This document shows, piece by piece, positions 1 to 6,563 of a DNA stretch of 13,241 nucleotides. Within the stretch, counting starts at the first letter, position 1, and each line of letters opens with the position of its first letter. The stretch lies in contig DATMGN010000032.1 in the NCBI GenBank assembly GCA_035555435.1, forward strand, positions 1 to 13,241, in the 5' to 3' direction. Origin of the DNA: 73-13 sp035555435 (GTDB lineage: Bacteria; Actinomycetota; Actinomycetes; Actinomycetales; Microbacteriaceae). Position numbers and translations under genes: made by a program. The notes below the pieces were generated by a model. That model ran no database searches and was not told the DNA's origin. It was given only the letters and a program-made list of their open reading frames with translations.

Positions 1-711
1 CTGCTTCGCCGTGAGCGTCGCGAGGTACTCCTTGTCCTCGGGCATCATCGCCCCGTCGGTCGCGGCCGGCGCGATCGCGTTGACGCGGATGTTCTCCTTG
101 CCGAGGAGCGCCGCGAAGGCGTGCGTCATGCCGATGATGCCGGCCTTCGACGAAGGGTAGGGGGCTGCGAGTGGCGAGGGGTGCAGTGCGGCGACGCTCG
201 AAAGGTTGACGATCGCGCCGCCCGCGGGGCCGGCCGCGCGGATGAGGGGGAGTGCGGCGCGGATGCAGTAGAAGGTGCCGCTGAGGTTGATGTCGAGCAC
301 GAAGTGCCAGGTCTCGTCGTCGATCGTCGCCGGCTCCGGGTCGCCAGGGAAGTCCGACGCGCGCTTGGGGTGGTCGGGGACGCCCGCGTTGTTGACGAGG
401 ACGTGCAGTCGGCCCTGCTCGGCACGCACCCGCTCGAAGGCGGCGCCGACGGCGGCGGCATCCCGGACGTCGAACGCGAGCGGGATTGCCTGATCGACGC
501 CTTGCCACGTCTCGTGCAGCAGCTCCTCGCGCAGATCGGTGACGTAGACGGTCGCGCCTTCCGCGATGAGCCGCTCGGCGACGGCCCGTCCGATCCCGCG
601 AGCGGCGCCCGTGACGAGTGCGACGCGGCCGTCGAAGCGGCGTGCGCCCCAAGTCTCGACGGGCGTCTCGCCGACCATCACGGTGGTGTGCTGAGATGGG
701 GTGTCGGACAT
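1..711 (-). CDS. Short-chain dehydrogenase/reductase (SDR), 3' end cut by window edge
   Basis: Classical SDR oxidoreductase, expected to interconvert an alcohol and a ketone with NAD(P)(H) in the cytoplasm. The frame stays open to base 1, so 237 residues are visible and a C-terminal piece is missing (classical SDRs are about 250 residues). Visible motifs: TGAARGIG cofactor loop at 34-41, Asp59 at the end of beta-2 (favours NAD over NADP), NNAG at 107-110, Asn142, Ser172, and the YPSSK active site with Tyr185 and Lys189. The catalytic Asn-Ser-Tyr-Lys set is therefore intact. About 25 residues precede the Rossmann fold. The ATG at 709-711 is preferred because AAAGGA (minus strand of 717-722) lies 5 nt upstream; Met12 is an alternative start. 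The gene diverges from the carboxylase-like operon and shares its intergenic region. Family is certain; substrate is unknown, with a secondary alcohol linked to the neighbouring operon as a reasonable inference. Confidence 0.93.
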   Translation of the reverse strand, partial: MSDTPSQHTTVMVGETPVETWGARRFDGRVALVTGAARGIGRAVAERLIAEGATVYVTDLREELLHETWQGVDQAIPLAFDVRDAAAVGAAFERVRAEQGRLHVLVNNAGVPDHPKRASDFPGDPEPATIDDETWHFVLDINLSGTFYCIRAALPLIRAAGPAGGAIVNLSSVAALHPSPLAAPYPSSKAGIIGMTHAFAALLGKENIRVNAIAPAATDGAMMPEDKEYLATLTAKQ

Positions 712-757
712 CGTCGTCCTTTCGGTTCCGGCCGCGTCGGTGCGGCGTCCGTCTAGT

Positions 758-787
758 TTGGCAGTGTTCGTCCGATTGTCGTACATT
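758..787 (+). promoter_or_regulatory. Candidate sigma-70-type promoter of the zinc-ribbon/HyuA/HyuB operon
   Basis: TTGGCA at 758-763 matches TTGACA in five of six positions. After 18 bp comes TACATT at 782-787, which fits the actinobacterial TANNNT -10. Transcription would begin near 793-795 and leave a leader of roughly 55-60 nt. This is the best-looking promoter in the window. The TGTNNNACA palindrome covers most of its -10 element. Confidence 0.5.
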
Positions 788-789
788 CG
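773..789. promoter_or_regulatory. Operator-like palindrome A (CGA-T-TGT-CGT-ACA-T-TCG)
   Basis: The 17-bp element reads CGATTGTCGTACATTCG. Six of seven positions in each arm are complementary around a 3-bp centre. The core TGTNNNACA (777-785) recurs before lipoprotein 1, lipoprotein 2 and ATPase 2. It agrees with the general GT-N3-AC form of FadR-subfamily GntR operators. It overlaps the candidate -10 of the rightward operon, which suggests repression. Assignment to a regulator family is inference; no regulator gene is in the window. Confidence 0.45.
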
Positions 790-851
790 GGAGGCCCGAT
801 GATCGTGCCCGGACGTCCCGGGTTCTCGTCAATGTTGATGCAGAAGGAGTG

Positions 852-1079
852 ATGGTGCAGACCTTCCCCCGACCGAGCCAGGAGCGGCTCTACGTGGAGC
901 GCGCCCCCGTCGCCGCGAGTTGCCCCGAGTGCGGCAGCTCCGATGTCAAGGCGTACCCGGTGCTCTCGGAGGGCGGCTGGTGGCACGTCGAGAAGTGCCA
1001 GGACTGCCTCGCGTCGCTCAAGCGCGTGCCCGCGCCGGCACTCGGCTCCTACGTCCCGCTCGGGACCACGGTCAAGTAA
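852..1079 (+). CDS. Small four-cysteine zinc-ribbon protein, putative gamma-type subunit of a HyuAB/acetone carboxylase-like complex
   Basis: Protein of 75 residues with a clear zinc-ribbon pattern: C24-P-E-C27-G, a 21-residue stretch containing W43-W44-H45, then C49-Q-D-C52. It is read as a small metal-binding accessory subunit because it is the first gene of an operon with HyuA- and HyuB-like genes, 11 nt before HyuA. Acetone carboxylase has a small zinc-containing gamma subunit and acetophenone carboxylase a comparable small subunit; at 75 residues this protein is shorter than I expect for those, so homology is a suggestion only. Start choice is uncertain: ATG 852 lies only 2 nt after AAGGAG (844-849), while GTG 855 would have 5 nt, so translation may begin one codon later. 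The stop codon TAA merges into the TAAGGGGG that serves HyuA, which suggests translational coupling. It is certainly coding (Cys spacing, codon bias); its role is inferred from context. Confidence 0.8.
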   Translation: MVQTFPRPSQERLYVERAPVAASCPECGSSDVKAYPVLSEGGWWHVEKCQDCLASLKRVPAPALGSYVPLGTTVK

Positions 1080-1090
1080 GGGGGCGGGGC

Positions 1091-3124
1091 ATGTTCGGAG
1101 TCGACGTCGGAGGCACGTTCACGGACGTCGTCGCGATCCGCGACGGCAAGGTCGAGGTCACCAAGGTGCCCTCGAGTCGCATCGACCCGGCCGGTTCGGT
1201 CGTCGAGGGCGGCCGGCGCCTCGGCGTCGCCGGCAGCACGGTCTTCAATCACGCGAGCACGATGGGACTGAACGCGGTCCTCGAGCGTCGCCTGCCGAAG
1301 GTCGCGTTCCTGACGACCGACGGCTTCCGCGACATCCTCGACCGCGGCACGATCCACCGCCCCCTCGACGCGCAGACCGACCCGGCCTGGCGTCGCACCT
1401 TCGGCGACGCCGCGCGGCCGCTCGTCCCGCGCTACCTGCGCCGCGGCATCCGCGAGCGCAAGACGGCGCAGGGCCACACGCTCTTCCCGCTCGATGAGGC
1501 ACAGGCCCGGCACGAGCTCGAGATCCTCGGGCGCACCGGGGTCGAGGGCATCGCGATCTGCCTCATCAACGCCTACGTCGACCCCGAGCACGAGCTGCGC
1601 CTGCGCGAGCTCGTCCACGAGGTGCTTCCGGGTGTCGAGGTGAGCATCTCCTCGCAGACCTCGCCGCTCGCGAAGGAGTACGAGCGAGCGTCGACGACCG
1701 TCATCGACGTCATCATGAAGCTGCTCTTCAGCGACTACGCCGGCCAGCTCGATCGTGATCTGACGGGTCTGGGCTTCGACGGGCAGCTCAACTTCGCGGA
1801 CTGCGCCGCGAACCTGCTGCCCTGGGAGGAGGCGCTCGAGCGCCCGTTCCGGATCCTGTTCGCCGGTCCCGCGGCCGGGACCGTCTCGAGCGTCCACCTC
1901 GGCCGGGTCATCGGCCGCGACCACATCCTCTGCGCCGATGTCGGCGGGACCTCGACCGACGTGTCGATCATCGTCGACGGCAAGCCGTTCGTGCAGAACA
2001 CCTTCGAGATCGAGCACGACCTCATCATCAACGCGCTGTCGACCGAGGTCTCCTCGGTCGGCGCGGGCGGCGGCTCGCTCGTCACGGTGAGCACGTCCGG
2101 CGGCATCCTCGTGGGTCCCGGGAGCGCGGGTGCCGAGCCGGGCCCGGCCTGCTACGGCCGGGGCGGCACGCAGCCGACCGTGACCGACGCGGTGCTGCTC
2201 ATGGGCGTGCTCGACCCCAACGGCTTCGCGGGCGGCGAGTTCGAGCTCGACGCCGCGGCGTCGGAGGCGGCGTTCCTCGCGCTCGACACCCCGGTCTCCT
2301 TCGAGGAGCGGGTGCGCACGACGTACCGACTCGCGGTCGCGCACATGGCCGAGGAGATCCTCAACGTCGCGGTGCGTCACGGCGTCGACATCCGCGACTT
2401 CAGCCTCATGGCCTACGGCGCGGCCGGCGGCATGCTGCTGCCCGCGGCACTCGACCTGCTCCCGCTCAAGGAGGTCATCGTGCCGCCCCACCCGGGGCTG
2501 TTCTCCGCGATCGGCCTGCTCAGCACCGACCAGGTCTATTACGAGTCTGAGAGCGCGTACGTCGTCTTCGGCCCCGACAGCATCGACGGCGTCGCGACGG
2601 TCTTCGAGCGCATGGAGGCGAACCTGCGGGCCCGCCTCGGCGCCGCCGCCGAGGGACTGCCCGTCCGGCGTTCCTTCGACGGCCGCCTCGTCGGGCAGAG
2701 CTGGGAGATCCCGTTCGTCCAGCTCCCGGAAGGCCCGATCTCCGCGGAGACGCTCCCGGCCATCGCGAACGCGTTCCACGATGCCTACGAGGCGCGCAAC
2801 GGCAACCGCTTCGACATGTTCCCCGTCGAGGGCGTGACGTACCGGGTGGAAATCATCGTCCCCGCGGAGAAGGTCGAGTACGACCTCGCGCCGGAGGTCG
2901 CCCCGTTCCCCGCGGCGCCCGAGGGCACGCTGACGCTGCGGCATGTCGCCGCCGAGCCGATCCAGGCGGAGTGGTTCAACCGCGACGCGCTGGCGGCCGG
3001 CGCGAGCATCACGGGGCCCGCGGTCATCCGTGAGAGCCTCAGCACGACGTACATCCCGCCGGGGCAGGAGGCCGTCATCGGCCGTGCCGGCGAGATCATC
3101 ATCACGAGAGGTGCGACGAAGTGA
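1091..3124 (+). CDS. HyuA-like ATPase subunit, hydantoinase/oxoprolinase/acetone carboxylase superfamily
   Basis: Protein of 677 residues, usual for HyuA. The N-terminal Hydantoinase_A N-domain opens with DVGGTFTD (5-12), the first phosphate loop of the ASKHA-like ATPase fold. The central domain has F-A-G-P-A-A-G (257-263), a second phosphate loop DVGGTSTD (283-290) and GAGGGS (324-329). Family members use ATP to phosphorylate a carbonyl/enol or lactam oxygen, working with the HyuB partner on hydantoins, 5-oxoproline or ketones. ATG 1091 is chosen because GGGGG precedes it and the DVGGTFTD motif then falls at the expected distance; the frame is open further upstream to 920 but overlaps the zinc-ribbon gene. 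Oddity: where many HyuA proteins carry M-Q-S-x-G-G before the second nucleotide region, residues 234-245 read NFADCAANLLPW. TGA 3122-3124 overlaps the HyuB GTG start. Superfamily is certain; true substrate (hydantoin or ketone) is not. Confidence 0.93.
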   Translation: MFGVDVGGTFTDVVAIRDGKVEVTKVPSSRIDPAGSVVEGGRRLGVAGSTVFNHASTMGLNAVLERRLPKVAFLTTDGFRDILDRGTIHRPLDAQTDPAWRRTFGDAARPLVPRYLRRGIRERKTAQGHTLFPLDEAQARHELEILGRTGVEGIAICLINAYVDPEHELRLRELVHEVLPGVEVSISSQTSPLAKEYERASTTVIDVIMKLLFSDYAGQLDRDLTGLGFDGQLNFADCAANLLPWEEALERPFRILFAGPAAGTVSSVHLGRVIGRDHILCADVGGTSTDVSIIVDGKPFVQNTFEIEHDLIINALSTEVSSVGAGGGSLVTVSTSGGILVGPGSAGAEPGPACYGRGGTQPTVTDAVLLMGVLDPNGFAGGEFELDAAASEAAFLALDTPVSFEERVRTTYRLAVAHMAEEILNVAVRHGVDIRDFSLMAYGAAGGMLLPAALDLLPLKEVIVPPHPGLFSAIGLLSTDQVYYESESAYVVFGPDSIDGVATVFERMEANLRARLGAAAEGLPVRRSFDGRLVGQSWEIPFVQLPEGPISAETLPAIANAFHDAYEARNGNRFDMFPVEGVTYRVEIIVPAEKVEYDLAPEVAPFPAAPEGTLTLRHVAAEPIQAEWFNRDALAAGASITGPAVIRESLSTTYIPPGQEAVIGRAGEIIITRGATK

Positions 3125-5079
3125 GCACGTTGACTGCGGCACCGGGCCACGCGGAGCGCCGGCGGATCCGGGATCTGGACGAGACGGCGTTCTTCCAGGA
3201 GTACGCCTGCGATCGCTACACCGCGACGGTCCTCGGCAACCGGTTCGACTACCTCGTCGAGCACATGAGCGTGCGGCTGCTGACGGGCGCGTTCTCGCCC
3301 GTGCTGCGCGACTTCTACGACCTCGCCTGCACGATCTCGGGGCCGCCCGAGCTCGACTACCTCGTGCCGGCCGCCTCGAACGGCATCGTGCTCATGGCGG
3401 GCACGACGATCGACGCGGTGCCCAACATGGTGCGCGAGTACGGACTGGAGAAGCTGCGCCACGGCGACGTGCTCATCGCCAACGACCCGTACCGCACGGG
3501 CAACCACAACAACGACCTCGTCTTCGTGCGCCCCGTCTTCCACGCGGGCCGGATCGTCAGCTTCGTGACGCTCAACGCGCACCAGCTCGACATGGGTGGC
3601 ACGGTGCCGGGTGGCTTCTCGGCGACGAAGCAGAACGTCTACGAGAACGGTCTCGTGCTCTCGCCGCGCCTGCTGGTGAGCGAGGGGCGCAACGTCGAGG
3701 AGTCCTTCTCCGTCATCTTCGACAACGTCCGGATGGCCGAGATCCTGCTGCCGGACATGATGACGGTGCTCTCGAGTCTCGAGCTGGGCGAGAGCCTCGT
3801 TCTGGAGTCGATCGAGCGCTACGGCATCGACGCGTTCCTCGGCTCGATGCGCTATTCGGTCGACGCGGCGGCGGAGCAGATGGCGCTCGGCCTGGCGCAG
3901 CTGCCGGACGGCGACTGGGAGGCCGAGCACGGTGTCGACGCGGACGGCGTCGATGACTCCGAGTCCTACCCGGTCCACGTCGCAATCCGCAAGCGGGGCG
4001 AGCGCATCGAGGTCGACCTGTCGGGCACGCACCGTCAGGCGCGGTCCTCGATCAATGCGACCGTGTGGGAGGTCAAGCTCGCGGTCGGCGTCGCGCTCAA
4101 GTACAACGTCGACCCGCACGGGCGCTTCAACTCGGGGATGTTCCGCAACATCGACGTCGTCATCCCCGAGGGCACGGTCGTCTCGGCGCTGCCGCCGGAT
4201 GGCGCCGTCTTCCTTTACTTCGAGCAGTCCCAGGTCATGCTCGCGACGATCCTGATGGCGCTGGAGGAGGCGCTCGGGCAGAACGCGATCGCCGGCGACC
4301 GCGGGGGCACGAACCTCCACACGGCGTTCGGTGCCCGCGAGGACGGCAGCCCGTGGGCGGCGATCATGCAGCTCGGCGGCGAAGTGGGACCGTTCGGCGC
4401 GAACAAGTACGGCGACGCCGACAGCCAGTGCATGTCGTATCTCGCGAACGGCGTCGCGCCGAGCGTCGAGGCCGTCGAGAAGGACAGTCCCGTCGTCATG
4501 CTGCGGCATGAGCCGGTGGCGGACACGGCCGGCGCGGGCTTCCACCGCGGCGGCAACGCGGTGCTGCGTGACACGCTGTTCCTGACGGGCGCGTTCCATT
4601 CGATCATCGAGCTGCGGCACAAGTCGGAGACCGGCTTCGGTGTCCAGGGCGGCGGTGCGGGGCGCAACGGCGGCGTCTGGGTCTTCCCTCCCGGGGAGGA
4701 CGGCGATGCCCGGATTCCGGCGACGAACGACTTCGCGGCGTCGACGCCGTGGGCGGGTGTGCTCGACCCGGAGACGAACGCGCCGTCGCGCGACGGGGTC
4801 TACCGCTACCCGTTCGACTCGGCGAAGACGAGCGGCCCGAACTCCGTCCTGCGCTACATCTGCAACGGCGCGGGCGGCTGGGGCGACCCGCTCGAGCGCG
4901 ACCCCGAGCGCGTCCGCGTCGACGTTCGTGACGAATACGTGACGATCGAGGGCGCCGCACGCCTGTACGGTGTGGTCATCGTCGGCGACCCGCATGAGGA
5001 TCCTGAGGGGGTCCGAGTGGACGAAGCGCGCACAGCGGCGCTCCGGGAGAAGCTGCTGGCCGATCGCCAGGAAACCTGA
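3121..5079 (+). CDS. HyuB-like catalytic subunit, hydantoinase B/acetone carboxylase alpha superfamily
   Basis: Protein of 652 residues belonging to the Hydantoinase_B family, the partner of HyuA. It has NDPYRTGNHNND (121-132) followed by NAHQLDMGG (152-160), and a C-terminal glycine-rich section ending in GAGGWGDPLERDPERV. His129, Asp132 and His154 have the spacing (+3, +25) I recall for the Mn ligands of acetone carboxylase alpha; the motif is also conserved in hydantoinases and oxoprolinases, so it supports an active metal site but does not choose the reaction. Length lies between methylhydantoinase B (about 580, from memory) and acetone carboxylase alpha (nearly 780). The GTG start at 3121 overlaps the HyuA stop (GTGA), with GAGAGG at 3106-3111 as ribosome-binding site, implying coupled synthesis of equal amounts. 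No leader peptide or membrane segment; cytoplasmic. Last gene of the operon. Confidence 0.93.
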   Translation: MSTLTAAPGHAERRRIRDLDETAFFQEYACDRYTATVLGNRFDYLVEHMSVRLLTGAFSPVLRDFYDLACTISGPPELDYLVPAASNGIVLMAGTTIDAVPNMVREYGLEKLRHGDVLIANDPYRTGNHNNDLVFVRPVFHAGRIVSFVTLNAHQLDMGGTVPGGFSATKQNVYENGLVLSPRLLVSEGRNVEESFSVIFDNVRMAEILLPDMMTVLSSLELGESLVLESIERYGIDAFLGSMRYSVDAAAEQMALGLAQLPDGDWEAEHGVDADGVDDSESYPVHVAIRKRGERIEVDLSGTHRQARSSINATVWEVKLAVGVALKYNVDPHGRFNSGMFRNIDVVIPEGTVVSALPPDGAVFLYFEQSQVMLATILMALEEALGQNAIAGDRGGTNLHTAFGAREDGSPWAAIMQLGGEVGPFGANKYGDADSQCMSYLANGVAPSVEAVEKDSPVVMLRHEPVADTAGAGFHRGGNAVLRDTLFLTGAFHSIIELRHKSETGFGVQGGGAGRNGGVWVFPPGEDGDARIPATNDFAASTPWAGVLDPETNAPSRDGVYRYPFDSAKTSGPNSVLRYICNGAGGWGDPLERDPERVRVDVRDEYVTIEGAARLYGVVIVGDPHEDPEGVRVDEARTAALREKLLADRQET

Positions 5080-5081
5080 AC

Positions 5082-5096
5082 GACAGGATTCCTGTC
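5082..5096. repeat. Perfect 7-bp palindrome GACAGGA-T-TCCTGTC after HyuB
   Basis: Two nucleotides after the HyuB stop, GACAGGA is followed by one T and its exact complement TCCTGTC. With a single-base centre it cannot form a normal RNA hairpin terminator and no T-run follows, so a protein-binding site is more likely. Its right arm runs into CTGTCA (5092-5097), the possible -35 of the lipoprotein 1 promoter. It may be an operator for that gene. Function is inference. Confidence 0.4.
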
Positions 5097-5122
5097 AATC
5101 GACCCGCAGTCTGTGTAACAAT
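5092..5122 (+). promoter_or_regulatory. Candidate promoter of lipoprotein 1 with TGTNNNACA element
   Basis: CTGTCA (5092-5097, four of six to TTGACA), 18 bp, then TAACAA (5116-5121) as -10. The -10 lies inside TGTGTAACA (5112-5120), a TGTNNNACA palindrome of the same type as that at 777-785. The -35 match is weak, so the promoter call is tentative; the recurrence of the palindrome before several units is the stronger argument. Confidence 0.35.
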
Positions 5123-5131
5123 GAGCCGTTA

Positions 5132-5151
5132 GTCCGGCGAGATCGTCGGAC
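5132..5151. repeat. 20-bp imperfect inverted repeat before lipoprotein 1
   Basis: GTCCGGCGA (5132-5140) and TCGTCGGAC (5143-5151) are complementary in eight of nine positions with a 2-bp centre. It is centred about 48 bp before the lipoprotein 1 start and within the likely transcript leader. The right half extends to TCGTCGGACAA (5143-5153), whose other strand TTGTCCGACGA also resembles the GT-N3-AC operator form. It may be a second operator or a leader hairpin. Confidence 0.35.
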
Positions 5152-5162
5152 AACACGACGAA

Positions 5163-5189
5163 GAAGTCACCAGAAAGCGAGCAATCACT
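5163..5189 (+). promoter_or_regulatory. Conserved leader block of lipoprotein gene 1
   Basis: GAAGTCACCAGA (5163-5174) followed by an A/G-rich stretch and GAGCAATCA immediately precedes the start codon. Almost the same block stands before lipoprotein 2 at 9411-9434. No clear Shine-Dalgarno sequence is present; GAAAGCGAG is the only purine-rich candidate. Retention of the block in both cassettes points to common descent and perhaps a translational role. Confidence 0.5.
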
Positions 5190-6446
5190 ATGCAACGACG
5201 CATCAAGGCCGCCTTCGGCGGTACTGCGGCAATCGCCTCGCTGGCGCTCGTCCTCACGGGCTGCGCCTCGGGCGGTTCCCCCACCCCGACCAGTGGCGGC
5301 GAGGCCGCGACGTTCGAGCTCCCCGGCTCGCTGCGTGACGCGGCCACCGGTGAGTGCACCATCGACCCGATCGAGGGCGTCGACGTCCAGGCCGCGGGCG
5401 ACTACATCCAGCCGTGGCTGAACGCGGACAAGGAGATCGTCCCCACTGCGCTCGGCTGGGGTGCGCTCGAGGGCGAGGTGCCCGACGGCCTGATCATCGG
5501 CTACGCCAACAACATGACCCCGGTCGGCGACGCCCAGTGGCGTCCGTACATCGAGGCCGCGGCCGAGGCGGCCGGCGGGACGTTCGTGAACTACCCCACC
5601 GGCCCCGACCCGCAGTCGGCGCAGGCGGGCTTCAACACGATCCTCGCGGACGCGGCGGCCGGCAATCTCGACATCCTGATCGTCGGCGCGGTGTCGCCGC
5701 GCACCGTGCAGGCGCAGGCGGAGGAGCTGCTCAACGACTACCCGGATGTCCAGGTCGTGTGGGGCGCTGACCCGTACGCGAACCGGGATCTCGGCCTCGA
5801 CGACTCGATCGGCGACTACGGCGGGTCCATCGTCAACGGCAACGTGCTCGCGGCGGCGGCGGTGTACTACACCTGCGGCGCGGCGACCGACTTCACGTGG
5901 TACACCACGAACGACCTCGAGTTCACCTCGGTGAACCTCCTGGCCGCGAACGAGTTCCTCGCGGAGCTCAACCCGACCGCGACGCTGCGCGAGGTCGTCG
6001 GCTCGATCACCTCGGCTGCGGCCACGGACCTGATCATCCCGGACCTGCAGGGCCACCCGAACTCGCAGTTCTTCGTGTCGCCGCTGGACCAGTACCAGAT
6101 CGGTATCAAGGACGCGGCTGAAACCGCCGGCATCGACAACTGGTACGGCATCGGGCAGTCCTCGCTCCCGGCGAACGTCGATCAGATCAAGAACGGCGCC
6201 CAGTACGGCGGCTACACGCTGGACTTCGAGCAGTTCATGTTCCAGCTCGTCGACCAGGGTCTGCGTATGTACCTCGGCGAGTGGCCGGCCGACGGCTACG
6301 GCGAGGGCAACTGGGAGCTGATCAACTCCTCGATGTCCACGCTCATCACCCCCGGCAACGTCAACGACCTCGACATCGACGCCAGCGGGCACTACACCGC
6401 GGTGCCGGACACGGCGGCGAAGTACGTCGAGCTCTGGGGCAAGTGA
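5190..6446 (+). CDS. Lipoprotein substrate-binding protein 1 of CUT2-type ABC importer
   Basis: Protein of 418 residues with a lipoprotein signal peptide: Arg3/Arg4/Lys6, a hydrophobic stretch to residue 22, lipobox L-T-G-C with acylated Cys25, then a Gly/Ser/Pro/Thr linker. The mature part looks like a type 1 periplasmic-binding fold of the sugar-binding kind (two-lobed, with GLIIGYANNM as the first strand). It would be anchored outside the membrane and deliver ligand to the permease encoded downstream. Cys56 (ATGEC) and Cys229 (TCGAATDF) are conserved in the paralogue at 9435 and may form a disulfide. Shared blocks with that paralogue include ATGEC, the VNGNV/VNGSV region, DQ-Y/W-QIG and QIK-x-G-x-Q. 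ATG 5190 places the lipobox correctly. A strong hairpin follows the stop. Class is well supported; the ligand is unknown and need not be a sugar, given the neighbouring carboxylase-like operon. Confidence 0.9.
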   Translation: MQRRIKAAFGGTAAIASLALVLTGCASGGSPTPTSGGEAATFELPGSLRDAATGECTIDPIEGVDVQAAGDYIQPWLNADKEIVPTALGWGALEGEVPDGLIIGYANNMTPVGDAQWRPYIEAAAEAAGGTFVNYPTGPDPQSAQAGFNTILADAAAGNLDILIVGAVSPRTVQAQAEELLNDYPDVQVVWGADPYANRDLGLDDSIGDYGGSIVNGNVLAAAAVYYTCGAATDFTWYTTNDLEFTSVNLLAANEFLAELNPTATLREVVGSITSAAATDLIIPDLQGHPNSQFFVSPLDQYQIGIKDAAETAGIDNWYGIGQSSLPANVDQIKNGAQYGGYTLDFEQFMFQLVDQGLRMYLGEWPADGYGEGNWELINSSMSTLITPGNVNDLDIDASGHYTAVPDTAAKYVELWGK

Positions 6447-6464
6447 CCCGAGTCTGATTCACTG

Positions 6465-6507
6465 AGAGAGGTGCCGTCCGTCGGTTGACGGCGGACGGCG
6501 CCTCTTT
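6465..6507 (+). terminator. Intercistronic hairpin after lipoprotein 1
   Basis: AGAGGTGCCGTCCGTCG (6467-6483) pairs over 17 bp, with two G-T wobbles, to 6489-6505 around a GTTGA loop, and ends in TTT. The hairpin lies 19 nt after the lipoprotein stop and 57 nt before the ATPase start, on the same strand. It can terminate part of the transcripts or protect the 3' end of the lipoprotein mRNA, giving more binding protein than ATPase. Confidence 0.75.
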
Positions 6508-6563
6508 CGCCGTTTCGAACCACACGAAGCCGCCACGCGATATCAAAGGAGACACCGCGGATC

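Larger units (their letters stand above)
712..851. promoter_or_regulatory. Divergent intergenic regulatory region (SDR / zinc-ribbon-HyuAB operon)
   Basis: This 140-bp gap separates two divergent transcription units and holds no credible gene. It contains the rightward promoter at 758-787, a palindromic operator-like element at 773-789 and, in the likely 5' untranslated leader of the rightward operon, a small inverted repeat CCCGG-ACGTC-CCGGG at 808-822. The AAGGAG at 844-849 is the ribosome-binding site for the small zinc-ribbon gene. I see no equally convincing leftward promoter for the SDR gene, but a protein bound at 773-789 lies close enough to affect both directions. Confidence 0.6.

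Noticed and set aside
121..756. 211-codon plus-strand open frame at the left end
   Set aside because: It is the antisense of the SDR gene, whose complete set of catalytic motifs is on the minus strand.
920..1090. N-terminal extension of HyuA
   Set aside because: It would overlap the zinc-ribbon gene in another frame, has Arg-rich nonsense composition, and ATG 1091 has a ribosome-binding site.
1049..3142. 697-codon open frame on the minus strand opposite HyuA
   Set aside because: Arg/Asp/Val-rich low-complexity translation with no motif, a mirror of G+C-rich third positions in the real gene.
2785..4995. 736-codon minus-strand open frame across HyuA end and HyuB
   Set aside because: Translation is rich in R, D, V, H without domain; HyuB on the plus strand has clear family motifs throughout.
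5863..5871. TGTACTACA match to the operator pattern inside lipoprotein 1
   Set aside because: Within coding DNA far from any start and about one random match is expected in the window.
4854..6392. 512-codon minus-strand open frame opposite HyuB end and lipoprotein 1
   Set aside because: Spans two genes and the intergenic region, no motif, no ribosome-binding site; composition artefact.
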